Assembly (NCBI RefSeq): GCF_900187615.1
Contig: NZ_FYDO01000001.1
Span: 124,001 to 188,000 of the forward strand
Direction: 5' to 3'
Source of the DNA: Pseudomonas sp. Irchel s3f7
Lineage (GTDB): Bacteria > Pseudomonadota > Gammaproteobacteria > Pseudomonadales > Pseudomonadaceae
Length of the DNA stretch: 64,000 bases
Shown: positions 19,078 through 28,217 of the stretch, piece by piece
Numbering within the stretch: the first letter of the stretch is position 1
Layout of the letters: every line of letters begins with the position of its first letter
Made by a program: the position numbers and the translations under genes
Notes under the pieces: model-generated
Told to the model about the DNA's origin: nothing
Seen by the model: the letters and a program-made list of their open reading frames with translations, nothing else
Databases searched by the model: none

Positions 19078-19650
19078 TCAATCCACGACCCGTACGCTTA
19101 GGGTGTTGGCCGTTCGGTTTCCCACCCCGGCGCTCTGATTCAACTGAATTACCCCGCGGCTACCTGTGAAAGCCTGGTCACTTGTGGTGACCTGGCGATA
19201 GCCTGGTGCAGAAGCAGTTGGATCGGAGTTGTTGAGCAGCGCCACGTTCTGTTGCATGAGGACGCTGTCATCGATACTTTGCGGCTGGCTGCCGATGCTG
19301 ATTCGCAGTGCATTGGCTTGCTGGTTGCTGGCGCCCGCGCTCTGGTTCACGCCCAGTACGCCGTTGCCGTGACTGAAGGAATCGCCCTTGATACTGGATT
19401 GGGCATCGATCGCGGGGTCGACATGGCTGCGCAGGCGTTGGCGAATCTGGGTGGTCGCGCTGGCTCCATGGCCAATGGCGATGGCCCGGGCATTGGCCTG
19501 TTGCTGCTGATCGCCCGCTGCCTGGTTGACTGTGAGGTTGCCTTGGTAACGCATGCCCGAGTCATCAATGTTGGCGTTATTGATGACGGGAGGTTGGGCA
19601 AAGGACGAAGCGCTGCAAAACATGGCGAGAATCAGCAACGTACGATTCAT
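19078..19650 (-). CDS. fapB: FapB, minor amyloid subunit / nucleator
   Basis: A 190-residue secreted protein with a signal peptide (1-18, ending SSFA). It has three repeats like those of FapC: LTVNQAAGDQQQQANARAIA, LGVNQSAGASNQQANALRIS and IQLNQSAGVGNRTANTLSV. FapB is regarded as the nucleator of Fap fibrils. Linkers are short compared with FapC. It follows fapA by 1 bp, with GGGAGA in the fapA coding end as ribosome site, so the pair is tightly coupled. Confidence 0.92.
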   Translation of the reverse strand: MNRTLLILAMFCSASSFAQPPVINNANIDDSGMRYQGNLTVNQAAGDQQQQANARAIAIGHGASATTQIRQRLRSHVDPAIDAQSSIKGDSFSHGNGVLGVNQSAGASNQQANALRISIGSQPQSIDDSVLMQQNVALLNNSDPTASAPGYRQVTTSDQAFTGSRGVIQLNQSAGVGNRTANTLSVRVVD

Positions 19651-19651
19651 C

Positions 19652-20089
19652 TCAACGGTCTCCCGTCAGGATTTTCAGAGCGCCCAGGCCTTGCTGGACG
19701 TTTGAATTGACCATGTTGGCAATGCCGCTGCCGGAATTTCCCGAACGTCCGGAGGGCATGTTGGCGAGCTGGGTCTGGTTGGTGATATTGCCGCCCAGAT
19801 TGTTGGTGCCTTGGGTGACCAGTTGAGTGATGCCTGAACCGCTGGCAACGCTGGCAAAATCCCCGTCACTCAACTCGTTCGTTTGAGCAAGAATCTGTTT
19901 CGACGGGTTGGCATTGACGGTGGTGGGGCTTGGGTCGGGCACGAGCGGTGGAATCACCGCGTTACGCGTCTGGACGTCACGCTTGATTGTGATGATGCCA
20001 TTGTCAGCCTGTACGGGCAGGCAGACCGTTAAGCTCATTGCGCATCCGATCAGCAAGAAGCTAAAGATGCTGCTATCGAGTTTCCCCAC
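19652..20089 (-). CDS. fapA: FapA, amyloid pathway periplasmic protein
   Basis: The first gene of the fap operon, 145 residues from a GTG at 20089. The GTG is preceded by GAAGGA with a 9-nt spacer and gives a signal peptide ending CLPVQADNG. The frame is open far upstream, but those codons lie beyond the -24/-12 promoter and cannot all be translated from it. The mature part contains ASGSGITQLVTQGTNNLGG and NQTQLANMPSGRSGNSGSG, typical of FapA, which is thought to be a chaperone affecting FapB/FapC balance. Confidence 0.85.
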   Translation of the reverse strand: MGKLDSSIFSFLLIGCAMSLTVCLPVQADNGIITIKRDVQTRNAVIPPLVPDPSPTTVNANPSKQILAQTNELSDGDFASVASGSGITQLVTQGTNNLGGNITNQTQLANMPSGRSGNSGSGIANMVNSNVQQGLGALKILTGDR

Positions 20090-20146
20090 GGCGGCAATTC
20101 CTTCTGTAAGTGGAACGCTGGCCCTATTCAGCGTTGCAAGTGCAGA

Positions 20147-20164
20147 GAGCAGAAGGTGTGCCGC
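20147..20164 (-). promoter_or_regulatory. Sigma-54 (-24/-12) promoter of the fap operon
   Basis: On the minus strand the sequence CGGCACACCTTCTGCT matches the RpoN consensus TGGCAC-N5-TTGCW. The invariant GG (20162-20161) and GC (20150-20149) are exactly 10 nt apart. Transcription would begin near 20137, giving a leader of about 48 nt before the fapA GTG. The neighbouring enhancer-binding protein gene supports RpoN control. Confidence 0.7.
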
Positions 20165-20251
20165 TTTTTGTTTTTCTTTTAAGAACAGTGGGTTGGCTTG
20201 GAGTGGTGAAGTGGTTAAAAAGATTTTGTAACGCCACTGAGACAGCGCTAC

Positions 20252-20280
20252 GCAAAAAACGCCCGCCCATGTTGGCGGCA
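20252..20280 (-). terminator. Terminator after the kinase-like gene
   Basis: On the minus strand CCGCC-loop-GGCGG is followed by GCGTTTTTTG, about 136 bp past the stop of the ATPase gene at 20416. It separates the pnuC transcript from the fap promoter just downstream. Confidence 0.7.
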
Positions 20281-20415
20281 TTGCTTGCTAAGGGGGGTGA
20301 GGGCAGGCTGTATCAGAGGATTTACACTATCTTGCAAGAGTGCTCGGGACGCTCTGTCTCGCGGCTTTCGACAGAGGTTGGTGTATCAGGAATGGACATT
20401 TTCTTCAGGGCGCTG

Positions 20416-20940
20416 TCAGGCCTTGAGCAAGCGTGCCACCGCCTCGAATGCCGCGTCCTTGCGCTGTTTCCAGTCACCTTGCAGTACCTGGCAAGGCTGG
20501 CAATGCAGTTCAAGCCATTGGTGACTGGCCTGGAAAAATGCCTGACGTTCTGCCAGTTGCGGTTGGCAACGTTGCCCGTCGTCATGCCACGCGACGGTTT
20601 CAGGGCTCAACAGCAAATGCAGATCGTAGTGCCGTGCCAGCAGTGCTTGCTCGATCCACGGCGGGCAATCGCCGAACAATGTGCGACTCCAGAGAATATT
20701 ACTCAGGAGATGCGTATCGAGAATCAGCAGCGGTGGCTGCTTGGCGCGTGCTTGATCTTCCCAAGTCAGCTGGCCTTGTGCTATCGGCGAGATGTCTTCA
20801 TAGCACGTTAGTCGGGATTCACGTTCGATGAAGTGCCGAACGTACTCGCCGACCAATATGCCGCCGAAATTGGCGTGAATCTCACTCGAAAGCCAGCTTT
20901 TACCGCTGGATTCCGGGCCTGCCAGCACCAAAACCTTCAT
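20416..20940 (-). CDS. P-loop kinase of the NadR/ribosylnicotinamide-kinase type
   Basis: A 174-residue ATPase with Walker A AGPESSGKS (about residues 7-15) and a LILDTHLLSNILW stretch. It resembles the C-terminal ribosylnicotinamide kinase domain of NadR. The ATG overlaps the pnuC stop (ATGA), so transport and phosphorylation are coupled, as in NR salvage: PnuC imports the nucleoside and the kinase traps it. The frame stays open upstream inside pnuC, but the overlapping ATG is the sensible start. No adenylyltransferase domain is present, so it is not full-length NadR. Confidence 0.75.
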   Translation of the reverse strand: MKVLVLAGPESSGKSWLSSEIHANFGGILVGEYVRHFIERESRLTCYEDISPIAQGQLTWEDQARAKQPPLLILDTHLLSNILWSRTLFGDCPPWIEQALLARHYDLHLLLSPETVAWHDDGQRCQPQLAERQAFFQASHQWLELHCQPCQVLQGDWKQRKDAAFEAVARLLKA

Positions 20941-21500
20941 GGGCACAGCAGCGGGTCGCTGCGCCATGTGCGCCAGCCTTGAATGGCCAGCAGGGTGAAC
21001 AGGCCATACAGGGCCGCCGTCAGGTACATCCCCTTGTACAAGAACAGGCCGACAAAAATAACGTCCAGGACAATCCAGAGCGGCCAGCACTGCACGCGTT
21101 TTTGCGCCATCCACCATTGCGCCACCAGGCTGAACGCCGTGAGGGCCGCATCGAGCCAGGGCTGGGCGGCGTCGGTCCAGTGCGCCATGGCGGCGCCCAG
21201 CAACAAACTGCCGATCGTGCCGAGAGCGAGGCCCGACGCCACGGCTTGCCCGCCCAGCCGGCTGACCTCGCGACCTTGATGCGACTGGCCTGCGCGCGTC
21301 CACTGCCACCAGCCGTAAAGCTGCAAAGCGGCGTAGACAACTTGCAGCAGCATGTCGGAATACAGCTTCACCTCAAAAAAAATCCAGCTGTAGATCAGCA
21401 CCATGACCAGGCCAATCGGCCAGCACCAAGGGTTCTGTTTGACCGTCAACCAGACGGCAATGACGCCGAGGGTGGCGGCAAACAGTTCAAGCCCTGACAT
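20937..21500 (-). CDS. pnuC: Nicotinamide riboside transporter PnuC
   Basis: A 187-residue membrane protein with about seven hydrophobic segments. PnuC hallmarks are the N-terminal SGLELFAATLGVIAVWL, KQNPWCWPIGLVMVLIYSW and the aromatic QLYGWWQW. The last segments show W-x-x-W and VFVGLFLYKGMYLTA-like patterns. It is expected to carry nicotinamide riboside by facilitated diffusion. AAGGAAC precedes the ATG at 21500. A REPIN lies upstream. Confidence 0.88.
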   Translation of the reverse strand: MSGLELFAATLGVIAVWLTVKQNPWCWPIGLVMVLIYSWIFFEVKLYSDMLLQVVYAALQLYGWWQWTRAGQSHQGREVSRLGGQAVASGLALGTIGSLLLGAAMAHWTDAAQPWLDAALTAFSLVAQWWMAQKRVQCWPLWIVLDVIFVGLFLYKGMYLTAALYGLFTLLAIQGWRTWRSDPLLCP

Positions 21501-21586
21501 GAAGGTTCCTTGGGGAAATCGAAGAGGGGGCGGATTGTAACCGGATTGGCGTGGGGATGGCTGTGGTGCGAATAAGCCGTTCCATC

Positions 21587-21687
21587 CTGTAGGAGCGAGC
21601 TCGCTCGCGATGGTCTTGAGAGCGCCGCGTTTAAACAGCAAACACGCGTTATCGTTGACGACCATCGCGAGCAGGCTCGCTCCTACA
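21587..21687. repeat. REPIN
   Basis: Inverted arms CTGTAGGAGCGAGCTCGCTC (from 21587) and the complement ending GGCTCGCTCCTACA (to 21687) flank a spacer of about 50 bp. It separates the chemoreceptor gene (stop at 21701) from pnuC on the same strand. Confidence 0.9.
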
Positions 21688-21700
21688 CAACAGCGAGGGG

Positions 21701-23335
21701 TTACACGCGGAACTGCTTGAGCAACCCGTTCAACTGTTCGCTCAACGCCTTGAGGCGAACGCTCGACGCACTCGACTGCTCGGCCGCCAATGCCGTGCTA
21801 TGGGACAACCCGGCCGCCTGAGTCACGTTCTGGTTGATGTCCTCGACCACATGGGCCTGTTGCAGCGTCGCACTGGCGATGGATGCGTTCAGGCCATTGA
21901 GGTTGCGCAGCGCCTGGCCGATGGCATGCAGGCTTGCACCGGCCAGGCCAGCCTGTTCGATGGTCAACTGCGAGGCCCGGCTGCTGTCGCCGATCACCTT
22001 GACCGCGGCTTCAGAGTGGCTTTGCAAACGCTCGATCATCGACTGGATTTCTGCCGTGGATTTCTGCGTGCGCTGGGCCAGCAAGCGAACTTCGTCGGCC
22101 ACCACGGCGAAACCGCGACCTTGCTCACCGGCCCGTGCGGCTTCAATCGCCGCGTTGAGGGCCAGCAGGTTGGTCTGCTCGGCGATTGAGCGGATGACTT
22201 CCAGCACACTGCCGATCTGGGTGCTTTCAGCCGCCAGGGTACGCATCACGTCCACCGCCTGGTCGATGGTGGAGGACAAGGTGTCGATCTGCTTCAGGCT
22301 GCCTTCGATATTGACCTGGCCTTGTTGCGCCTGCGCCTCGGCGTCGCGCATTTCGCTGGCGGCGTGCTCGGCATTTTTCGCCACGTCCTGCACCCCGTAG
22401 GTGACCTCGTTGATGGCCGTGGCAACCAGTTCCATTTGCTCGGATTGCTGCTGGCTGCGTTGTTGTGCCTGGGCGGCGTCGTTGCCCAACTCAGTGGAGG
22501 ACTGGCCCAGCGCACCGGCGGATTCCTGAAGCTCGCCGATCACTCGGCGCAGCTTGGCGGTGAAGGCGTTGAAGTGCCGGGCCAGTTGCGTGACTTCGTC
22601 CTGGCCATGGGTGTCGAGGCTGCGGGTCAAGTCGCTTTCGCCACTGGCAATGTTGGCCATGGCGTTCACCGCTTCCTGCAATGGGTGGACGATGCTGCGG
22701 GCGATCAGGATCACCAGCAACGCCATGAACAGCGCAATGGCCAGACCAATCGACGTGGCTTTCCACACCTGGCCGTAGAATTCGGCCTGCATGTCATCGA
22801 TGTAAACGCCCGAGCCGATGACCCAGCCCCAAGGCTCGAACAGTTTCACGTAGGAGGTTTTTTCCACCGGGGCATCGGCGCCCGGTTTCGGCCAACGATA
22901 GTTGACGATACCGGCGCCACTGGATTTGACCACCGCGACCATTTCGTTGAACACGGCAAACCCATCCGGGTCGCGGATCGCCGAGAGATTCTGCCCATCG
23001 AGTTTCGGGTTGGCCGGATGCATGATCATCACGGGCGTCAGGTCGTTGATCCAGAAATAATCGTTTTGGTCGTAACGCAGGCCGCGGACCGCCGTCAGGG
23101 CTTGTTTCTGCGCCGCGTCACGACTGAGCGTGCCGGCGGTTTCGAGGCTGTGGTAATAGCTGAGGACACCGCTGGCGGTCTGCACCACGTGTTGGGTTTT
23201 CTCTGCCTTGGCGTGATACAGGTCATTGTGGATCTGCTTGAGCATCAACAGGCCCAAGGTCAACAGCATCATTACGGCCACGATCAGGATGAGCCACAAG
23301 CGGCGGCTGATCGACATATTGCGCAAGCTGTTCAT
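21701..23335 (-). CDS. Methyl-accepting chemotaxis protein with sCache_2 sensor
   Basis: A 544-residue chemoreceptor. TM1 (about 15-38) is followed by a periplasmic single-Cache domain with the family's [29 protein letters not shown] and GSGVYIDD stretches, then TM2 (about 195-220), HAMP, and a signalling domain with the hairpin tip [20 protein letters not shown]. sCache_2 receptors of this size in pseudomonads often sense small carboxylates, but the ligand here is unknown. No C-terminal CheR-tethering pentapeptide is present (it ends LLKQFRV). The ATG at 23335 has a GGAG upstream. Confidence 0.9.
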   Translation of the reverse strand: MNSLRNMSISRRLWLILIVAVMMLLTLGLLMLKQIHNDLYHAKAEKTQHVVQTASGVLSYYHSLETAGTLSRDAAQKQALTAVRGLRYDQNDYFWINDLTPVMIMHPANPKLDGQNLSAIRDPDGFAVFNEMVAVVKSSGAGIVNYRWPKPGADAPVEKTSYVKLFEPWGWVIGSGVYIDDMQAEFYGQVWKATSIGLAIALFMALLVILIARSIVHPLQEAVNAMANIASGESDLTRSLDTHGQDEVTQLARHFNAFTAKLRRVIGELQESAGALGQSSTELGNDAAQAQQRSQQQSEQMELVATAINEVTYGVQDVAKNAEHAASEMRDAEAQAQQGQVNIEGSLKQIDTLSSTIDQAVDVMRTLAAESTQIGSVLEVIRSIAEQTNLLALNAAIEAARAGEQGRGFAVVADEVRLLAQRTQKSTAEIQSMIERLQSHSEAAVKVIGDSSRASQLTIEQAGLAGASLHAIGQALRNLNGLNASIASATLQQAHVVEDINQNVTQAAGLSHSTALAAEQSSASSVRLKALSEQLNGLLKQFRV

Positions 23336-23616
23336 ACCCCATTCACTCCATTTTCTTGTTCTTGTAGTAAACCCGCGCCAGCATCCAATCACACCTTGCC
23401 CCATGGACCTATGCGACCTGTGTCGAATAACGCCGCAGCGTTTATCGGGCTTGTCTGATAGGATTTCGGCCCCGCAGGGGAAAACCTGAATCGCACTGGA
23501 ACTTTACGGTTTTGCGGGAATAGAGACGCGTGGGATTTCAGCCACGCCGATCGCAATCAACGCTTTGAAAAAATACTGACGGGGCATGCCGGCGCGCATT
23601 GCCTTTTGGGGGATTG

Positions 23617-24447
23617 ATGGATCTTTGGACTGCCTTTTCGGCGTTGATACTTGGGGTTGTAGAAGGGCTGACCGAGTTTTTGCCCATTTCCAGTACGGGC
23701 CACCAGATCATCGTGGCCGACTTGCTCGATTTCGGTGGCGAGCGTGCGATGGCCTTCAACATCATCATCCAGCTGGGTGCGATCCTGGCGGTGGTCTGGG
23801 AGTTTCGGCGCAAGATTTTCGACGTGGTCATCGGCTTGCCGACCCAGCCAAGCGCTCGGCGTTTCACCGCGAACCTGCTGATTGCCTTCCTGCCGGCCGT
23901 GGTCCTGGGGGTGATATTCGCCGACCTGATCCACGAGTACCTGTTCAACCCGATCACCGTGGCCAGTGCATTGGTCGTGGGCGGGATCATCATGTTGTGG
24001 GCCGAGCGCCGTCAGCATGAAGTACACGCCGAAACGGTCGACGACATTACCTGGAAGGACGCCCTGAAAGTCGGCTTCGCCCAGTGCCTGGCGATGATTC
24101 CGGGGACTTCGCGTTCGGGCTCGACCATCATTGGCGGCCTGTTGTTCGGTTTGTCGCGCAAGACCGCCACCGAGTTTTCGTTCTTCCTGGCGATGCCGAC
24201 CATGGTCGGTGCCGCGGTGTACTCGGGTTACAAGTACCGCGGCCTGTTCGTTCCGTCTGACTTTCCAGTGTTTGCGATTGGCTTCGTCACGGCGTTCATC
24301 TTCGCGATGATCGCCGTGCGTGGCTTGCTCAAGTTCATTGCCAGTCACAGTTATGCGGCGTTCGCCTGGTATCGCATCGCGTTCGGCCTGTTGATCCTGG
24401 CCACCTGGCAGTTCGGCTGGGTCGACTGGACCGCCGCCAAGCCATGA
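23617..24447 (+). CDS. uppP: Undecaprenyl-diphosphatase UppP (BacA)
   Basis: A 276-residue polytopic membrane enzyme that dephosphorylates undecaprenyl diphosphate to recycle the lipid carrier for peptidoglycan and O-antigen. Both catalytic motifs are seen: [14 protein letters not shown] (16-29) and [12 protein letters not shown] (around 170). The ATG at 23617, after GGGGGA, gives the usual N-terminus MDLWTAF. The stop overlaps the following DUF1294 gene by ATGA. Confidence 0.95.
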   Translation: MDLWTAFSALILGVVEGLTEFLPISSTGHQIIVADLLDFGGERAMAFNIIIQLGAILAVVWEFRRKIFDVVIGLPTQPSARRFTANLLIAFLPAVVLGVIFADLIHEYLFNPITVASALVVGGIIMLWAERRQHEVHAETVDDITWKDALKVGFAQCLAMIPGTSRSGSTIIGGLLFGLSRKTATEFSFFLAMPTMVGAAVYSGYKYRGLFVPSDFPVFAIGFVTAFIFAMIAVRGLLKFIASHSYAAFAWYRIAFGLLILATWQFGWVDWTAAKP

Positions 24448-24872
24448 ATGACTCCCGCACGCGCAACAATCCCGGGCGTCAGCCTGGTGGGCAGATTCGC
24501 AATCCGCGATTGAAATGGCTGGTGTTCGCGATCGTGTGCGCGTTGCCGCTGTGGGGGTCGGTGTCGTTATGGCTGCGTGGGGTTTCTCTGATTCCGCTCG
24601 CAGCCTATGGCTTTTTCAGCGTCCTGGCGTTCGCGCTGTACTGGCGTGACAAGCGCAAAGCCCTCGCGAATCAATGGCGCACACCGGAGAACGTTCTGCA
24701 TGCGCTGGAGTTCGCCGGGGGCTGGCCCGGCGCCTTGCTGGCCCAGCAGGTGTTTCGTCACAAAACGCGCAAGGTCTCGTTTCAACTGGTGTTCTGGATC
24801 ATTGTGGTGCTGCACCAGGTGTTCTGGATCGACCTGTTGTTCCTTGGTGCACACCTGTTCGCCTTGTCCTGA
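24444..24872 (+). CDS. DUF1294 membrane protein
   Basis: A 142-residue protein with about four hydrophobic segments ([38 protein letters not shown] and two C-terminal ones). It has the DUF1294 hallmark DKRKA followed by [19 protein letters not shown] and [11 protein letters not shown]. It overlaps uppP by 4 bp and is co-translated with it. The function of DUF1294 is unknown. Confidence 0.88.
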   Translation: MNDSRTRNNPGRQPGGQIRNPRLKWLVFAIVCALPLWGSVSLWLRGVSLIPLAAYGFFSVLAFALYWRDKRKALANQWRTPENVLHALEFAGGWPGALLAQQVFRHKTRKVSFQLVFWIIVVLHQVFWIDLLFLGAHLFALS

Positions 24873-24883
24873 TCGGCAAGGCG

Positions 24884-25243
24884 CTACAGCAATAGCCCGA
24901 CTTGCGTACGCTTGGGCAGTTTGCTCACCACCAATTGGTGGGAACGTTGCAGCAAGCCTTGAAGCTCTTCGCGGCCCAGCGGGTAGGGCGGTTCCATGAT
25001 GATCCATTGGGCGCGCGCCAGATAAGGCGCCGGATGGATTCCCGGGCGGTCGCAATGGCCGAGAAACAGGTCCTTGTCGACCTTGAACGCCAGGGACGAT
25101 CCCCTTAGGCCCTGCAAGGCGAACATCTTGTTGCCGGCAATCGAAAACACCCGCACGCCACCCCATTTGTAATCCTCCCGCGCCCCGGGCAGGGCCAGGC
25201 AGAATGCCGCGACATCCGCTTCGCTCATGCGTCCAGCCTTCAT
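24884..25243 (-). CDS. MmcQ/YjbR family DNA-binding protein
   Basis: A 119-residue protein of the MmcQ/YjbR fold. Typical elements are an N-terminal helix ending ALPGAREDYKWGG, strands RVFSIAGNKMFAL and LAFKVDKDLF, then HPAPYLARAQWI and a C-terminal helix LLQRSHQLVVSKLPKR. The ATG at 25243 overlaps the stop of the LysR gene (ATGA). A second Met six codons on (MSEADV) is an alternative start. Its biological role is poorly defined. Confidence 0.82.
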   Translation of the reverse strand: MKAGRMSEADVAAFCLALPGAREDYKWGGVRVFSIAGNKMFALQGLRGSSLAFKVDKDLFLGHCDRPGIHPAPYLARAQWIIMEPPYPLGREELQGLLQRSHQLVVSKLPKRTQVGLLL

Positions 25244-26148
25244 AACAATCGCTCTCCACAGGCATTGAAGGATTCGACCAAATGATCGATCCAGGCGCGT
25301 ACGGCGGGCATCACGCCGCGTCGATGAGGGTAGACCGCTTGCAACCACCCGCCAGGTAACGACCATTCGGGCAACAATTGCACCAGTGAACCGCTGGCCA
25401 GCTCCTGTTCGCAATACATCATCGGCAACATCGTAAAGCCGAGGCCGGAGAGGGTGCTGGCCTTGCGCACGATAAAGTCATCGATACCCAGGCGTGCTTC
25501 CATTGCGAGTTCGAAGCTTTTGCCTTTTTGGTCCAGTAAACGAATGTGCACCATGCGATCGGCTTCAAGCGCACCGAGTACCGGGATGCTTTTCAGGTCT
25601 TCGGGGTGGTTGATCTCGCGGCCTTGCAGGAACTCGGGACTGGCGACCATCAGCGTCTGCGCCTGACGCAGACGGCGGGTGACCAGCAACGGGTCTTCGT
25701 CGCCCAGTTCCCGCACGCGCAAGGCGACGTCGATGCCTTCGTTCACAAGATCGACCCGTCGGTTGAGCAACATGACCTCCAGTTGGACTTGCGGAAACCG
25801 TTCCAGAAAGTCGCTGATCACCCCCGGCAATATTTCATGGGCCAGTCCGACGGGGCAGGACACCCGCAATCGTCCACGGGGTTCGCTGGACATACTCGCC
25901 ACGGCCTCGTCGGCCATTTCCGCTTCCAGCAGCATGGCCTGACAGTGCCGGAGGTAGCGCTCGCCTACGGCCGTCAGCTTCAACTGGCGGGTGGTACGTT
26001 GCAGCAAGCGTGCGCCCAGGCGTTCTTCAAGTTCGGCAATACGGCGCGACAGTCGCGACTTGGGGATCCCCAGCAAACGTCCGGCCGCCGCGAAGCCACC
26101 GGCTTCCACGACCTTGGCGAAGTAATAGAGGTCGTTTAGGTCTTGCAT
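25240..26148 (-). CDS. LysR-family transcriptional regulator
   Basis: A 302-residue LysR regulator. The winged HTH is in residues about 4-62 ([20 protein letters not shown] and then [15 protein letters not shown]). An effector domain follows, with [10 protein letters not shown] at its start and [17 protein letters not shown] typical of the subgroup that controls oxidoreductases. It is divergent from the azoreductase gene with a 129-bp shared promoter region and is therefore its likely regulator. It is translationally coupled to the downstream YjbR-like gene. Confidence 0.92.
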   Translation of the reverse strand: MQDLNDLYYFAKVVEAGGFAAAGRLLGIPKSRLSRRIAELEERLGARLLQRTTRQLKLTAVGERYLRHCQAMLLEAEMADEAVASMSSEPRGRLRVSCPVGLAHEILPGVISDFLERFPQVQLEVMLLNRRVDLVNEGIDVALRVRELGDEDPLLVTRRLRQAQTLMVASPEFLQGREINHPEDLKSIPVLGALEADRMVHIRLLDQKGKSFELAMEARLGIDDFIVRKASTLSGLGFTMLPMMYCEQELASGSLVQLLPEWSLPGGWLQAVYPHRRGVMPAVRAWIDHLVESFNACGERLL

Positions 26149-26160
26149 GAGGGTTACCTG

Positions 26161-26186
26161 ATTGTTCTATACATGGGACGAACTAT
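26161..26186. promoter_or_regulatory. Candidate LysR operator dyad
   Basis: Between the divergent lysR and azoR genes, ATTGTTC (26161-26167) and GAACTAT (26180-26186) form an inverted repeat with a 12-bp spacer and 6 of 7 matched positions. This suits a LysR-type recognition site close to the regulator's own start. Confidence 0.4.
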
Positions 26187-26277
26187 CGCATTGTTGCCAT
26201 CTAATCAGCTATTGGTTTGTTCTGTAGGATTGTCTCCATCAGATCGCCTTGTAGCGATCCTCACTTGGAGATCCCAC

Positions 26278-26889
26278 ATGAAATTGCTGCATATCGATTC
26301 GAGCATCCTTGGTGACAATTCGGCTTCCCGTCAGTTGAGCAGCGAAGTCGTCAAAGCCTGGCAGGGTGCCGAGCCAAGCGCCGTGGTGACTTACCGTGAC
26401 CTCGCCGCTGACGCCATCAGCCACTTCTCTGCCACGACCCTGGTCGCTGCCGGCACCACCGCTGAACTGCGCAACGCCGCTCAACAGCACGAAGCCGACC
26501 TGAGCGCCCAGACCCTGGCCGAATTCCTCGCCGCCGACGCCGTGGTGATTGCAGCGCCGATGTACAACTTCACCATCCCGACGCAATTGAAGGCCTGGAT
26601 CGACCGCATTGCCGTTGCCGGCCAGACGTTCCGTTACACCGAAGCCGGCCCTGAAGGCCTGTGCGGTGGCAAGAAAGTCGTGATTGTTTCGACCTCCGGT
26701 GGCATTCACGCCGGTCAGGCGACCGGTGTTGCCCACGAAGACTATTTGAAAGTGCTGTTCGGCTTCATCGGCATCACCGACATCGAAATCGTTCGCGCCG
26801 AAGGCCTGTCTTACGGTGACGACGTTCGCAGCAAGGCGATGAGCGCTGCCCATACGCACATCAGCGAGCAATTGTTCGCAGCGGCGTAA
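26278..26889 (+). CDS. azoR: FMN-dependent NADH azoreductase
   Basis: A 203-residue flavodoxin-fold quinone/azo reductase. The N-terminus [20 protein letters not shown] gives the FMN phosphate loop. [19 protein letters not shown] is the family signature, and STSGGIHAG contacts the flavin ring. It acts in the cytosol on quinones and azo compounds, with quinone detoxification as the probable natural role. CTTGGAG lies 7 nt before the ATG; longer open frames upstream have no ribosome site. Confidence 0.93.
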   Translation: MKLLHIDSSILGDNSASRQLSSEVVKAWQGAEPSAVVTYRDLAADAISHFSATTLVAAGTTAELRNAAQQHEADLSAQTLAEFLAADAVVIAAPMYNFTIPTQLKAWIDRIAVAGQTFRYTEAGPEGLCGGKKVVIVSTSGGIHAGQATGVAHEDYLKVLFGFIGITDIEIVRAEGLSYGDDVRSKAMSAAHTHISEQLFAAA

Positions 26890-26926
26890 GGCTTCAGTAA
26901 AGAAGCAGAGCCGTTCAGGCAAAGCC

Positions 26927-26975
26927 AAAAAAACTCTGTATTCTGGATGCGCAAGCACCAGATGCGGAGTTTTTT
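26927..26975. terminator. Terminator after azoR
   Basis: AAAAAACTC pairs with GAGTTTTTT around an inner TCTGG/CCAGA stem. The hairpin ends in a T-run about 38-86 bp after the azoR stop. It overlaps the apparent 5' part of the next open frame, which supports the later start (27058) for the hydrolase. Confidence 0.75.
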
Positions 26976-27057
26976 GTTTCTGGGCGTTGCGGATTTTGGC
27001 CTGAGTTATGCACTCAAGGGTCAGCGTCTCCGTTCGGGTAACAAGGTGGGGCATCCC

Positions 27058-28095
27058 ATGGTGCGTCTTTGTGCAACATTGCTGATCTGCTTGTTCGGCA
27101 GCCTGATAACGGTGCACGCCGCGCCTGCGCCGCATCTGCACTGGAGCGTCGGCTACCATGAAATGAGCTTTCTCGATCCCCTGGACCTGCAGCCGATGCG
27201 CGCCATCGCGTTCTATCCTTCCAGCGACCGGGAGCACACCAGCCAACTCGAGGGTTACACGGTCGAAGCCGGGGAGGACACCAAAGTCGCCATCGGCCGC
27301 TTTCCGATGCTGATGCTTTCCCACGGCAACACCGGTACGCCGCTGGCCTTGCACGATCTGGCGACATCACTGGCGCGCAAAGGGTTTGTGGTGGTGGCGG
27401 TGATCCATCCCGGTGACAACTCCAAAGACCACAGCCGACTCGGTACCTTGAGTAACCTTTACGGCCGGCCGATCCAGATTTCCGAAGCCATCACCGCGAC
27501 CTTGGGCGACCGCATGCTCGCGCCTTTCGTCCATGCCGATCAGGTGGGCGTCATTGGTTATTCGGCGGGTGGCGAGACGGCGTTGATTCTTTCCGGTGCG
27601 ACCCCGGATCTGGATCGCCTGCGGCGTTATTGCAAAGAACGCCCGGATGATCGCGATGCCTGCAATACCCAAGGCGAGTTGATTGTCGATCGCGATGACT
27701 TGCAACCCGTCGCAGATCCACGGGTCCACGCCCTGATGTTGATGGCACCCTTGAGCCTGAAGTTTGGCCGCCACACCCTGGCCGACGTGCACGTGCCGGT
27801 GCTGCTTTACAGTGGCGATGGCGACAAATTGGTGGCGGTGGATAAGAATGCCGCCGCGCTAGCGCGCAAACTGCCTGTAGCGCCAGACTTCAAATTATTG
27901 GCCGGGGCAGGGCACTTCGTGTTCATGGCGCCGTGCAATGATGAGCAAATCGTGATCATGCCTGCGCTGTGCACCGATGCCGATGGCGTCGACCGCGAAG
28001 ACATTCACCGCAACCTGATCTCCGAGGCCGGACGATTTTTCTCGCGCACGCTGGGTAAAGCGACTCGGGCCGGGATGCAGACTGCGGACCAGTAA
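27058..28095 (+). CDS. Exported alpha/beta hydrolase (dienelactone-hydrolase-like)
   Basis: A 345-residue predicted periplasmic hydrolase. A signal peptide (about 1-21, CATLLICLFGSLITVHA) precedes an alpha/beta-hydrolase core. The oxyanion region is LMLSHGNTGTP, the nucleophile elbow VIGYSAGGETA, the acid region SGDGDKLV and the catalytic His lies in AGAGHFVFM. It has four Cys. The frame is open 37 codons upstream, but those codons run through the azoR terminator; AAGGTGG supports the ATG at 27058. The substrate is unknown. A REPIN follows. Confidence 0.8.
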   Translation: MVRLCATLLICLFGSLITVHAAPAPHLHWSVGYHEMSFLDPLDLQPMRAIAFYPSSDREHTSQLEGYTVEAGEDTKVAIGRFPMLMLSHGNTGTPLALHDLATSLARKGFVVVAVIHPGDNSKDHSRLGTLSNLYGRPIQISEAITATLGDRMLAPFVHADQVGVIGYSAGGETALILSGATPDLDRLRRYCKERPDDRDACNTQGELIVDRDDLQPVADPRVHALMLMAPLSLKFGRHTLADVHVPVLLYSGDGDKLVAVDKNAAALARKLPVAPDFKLLAGAGHFVFMAPCNDEQIVIMPALCTDADGVDREDIHRNLISEAGRFFSRTLGKATRAGMQTADQ

Positions 28096-28110
28096 TTCAC
28101 ACATGCCCCT

Positions 28111-28200
28111 TGTAGGAGCGAGCTTGCTCGCGATGGGACCATCACATCCAACATTGGTGTCGACAGATACTCCGCCATCGCGAGCAAGCTCGCTCCTACA
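28111..28200. repeat. REPIN
   Basis: Inverted copies of TGTAGGAGCGAGC plus TTGCTCGCGATGG (from 28111) and its complement (to 28200). It lies between the convergent hydrolase and MFS genes. Confidence 0.93.
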
Positions 28201-28217
28201 GAGGTCAGTACCAAGTC

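Noticed and set aside
20090..20281. Upstream extension of fapA (64 extra codons)
   Set aside because: It would begin above the -24/-12 promoter and inside the preceding terminator. The GTG at 20089 has a good ribosome site and gives a signal peptide.
22322..23458. 378-codon open frame opposite the chemoreceptor
   Set aside because: Antisense shadow; the chemoreceptor has complete Cache, HAMP and signalling domains.
26947..27057. Upstream extension of the alpha/beta hydrolase
   Set aside because: These codons run through the azoR terminator hairpin. The ATG at 27058 has AAGGTGG and yields a normal signal peptide.
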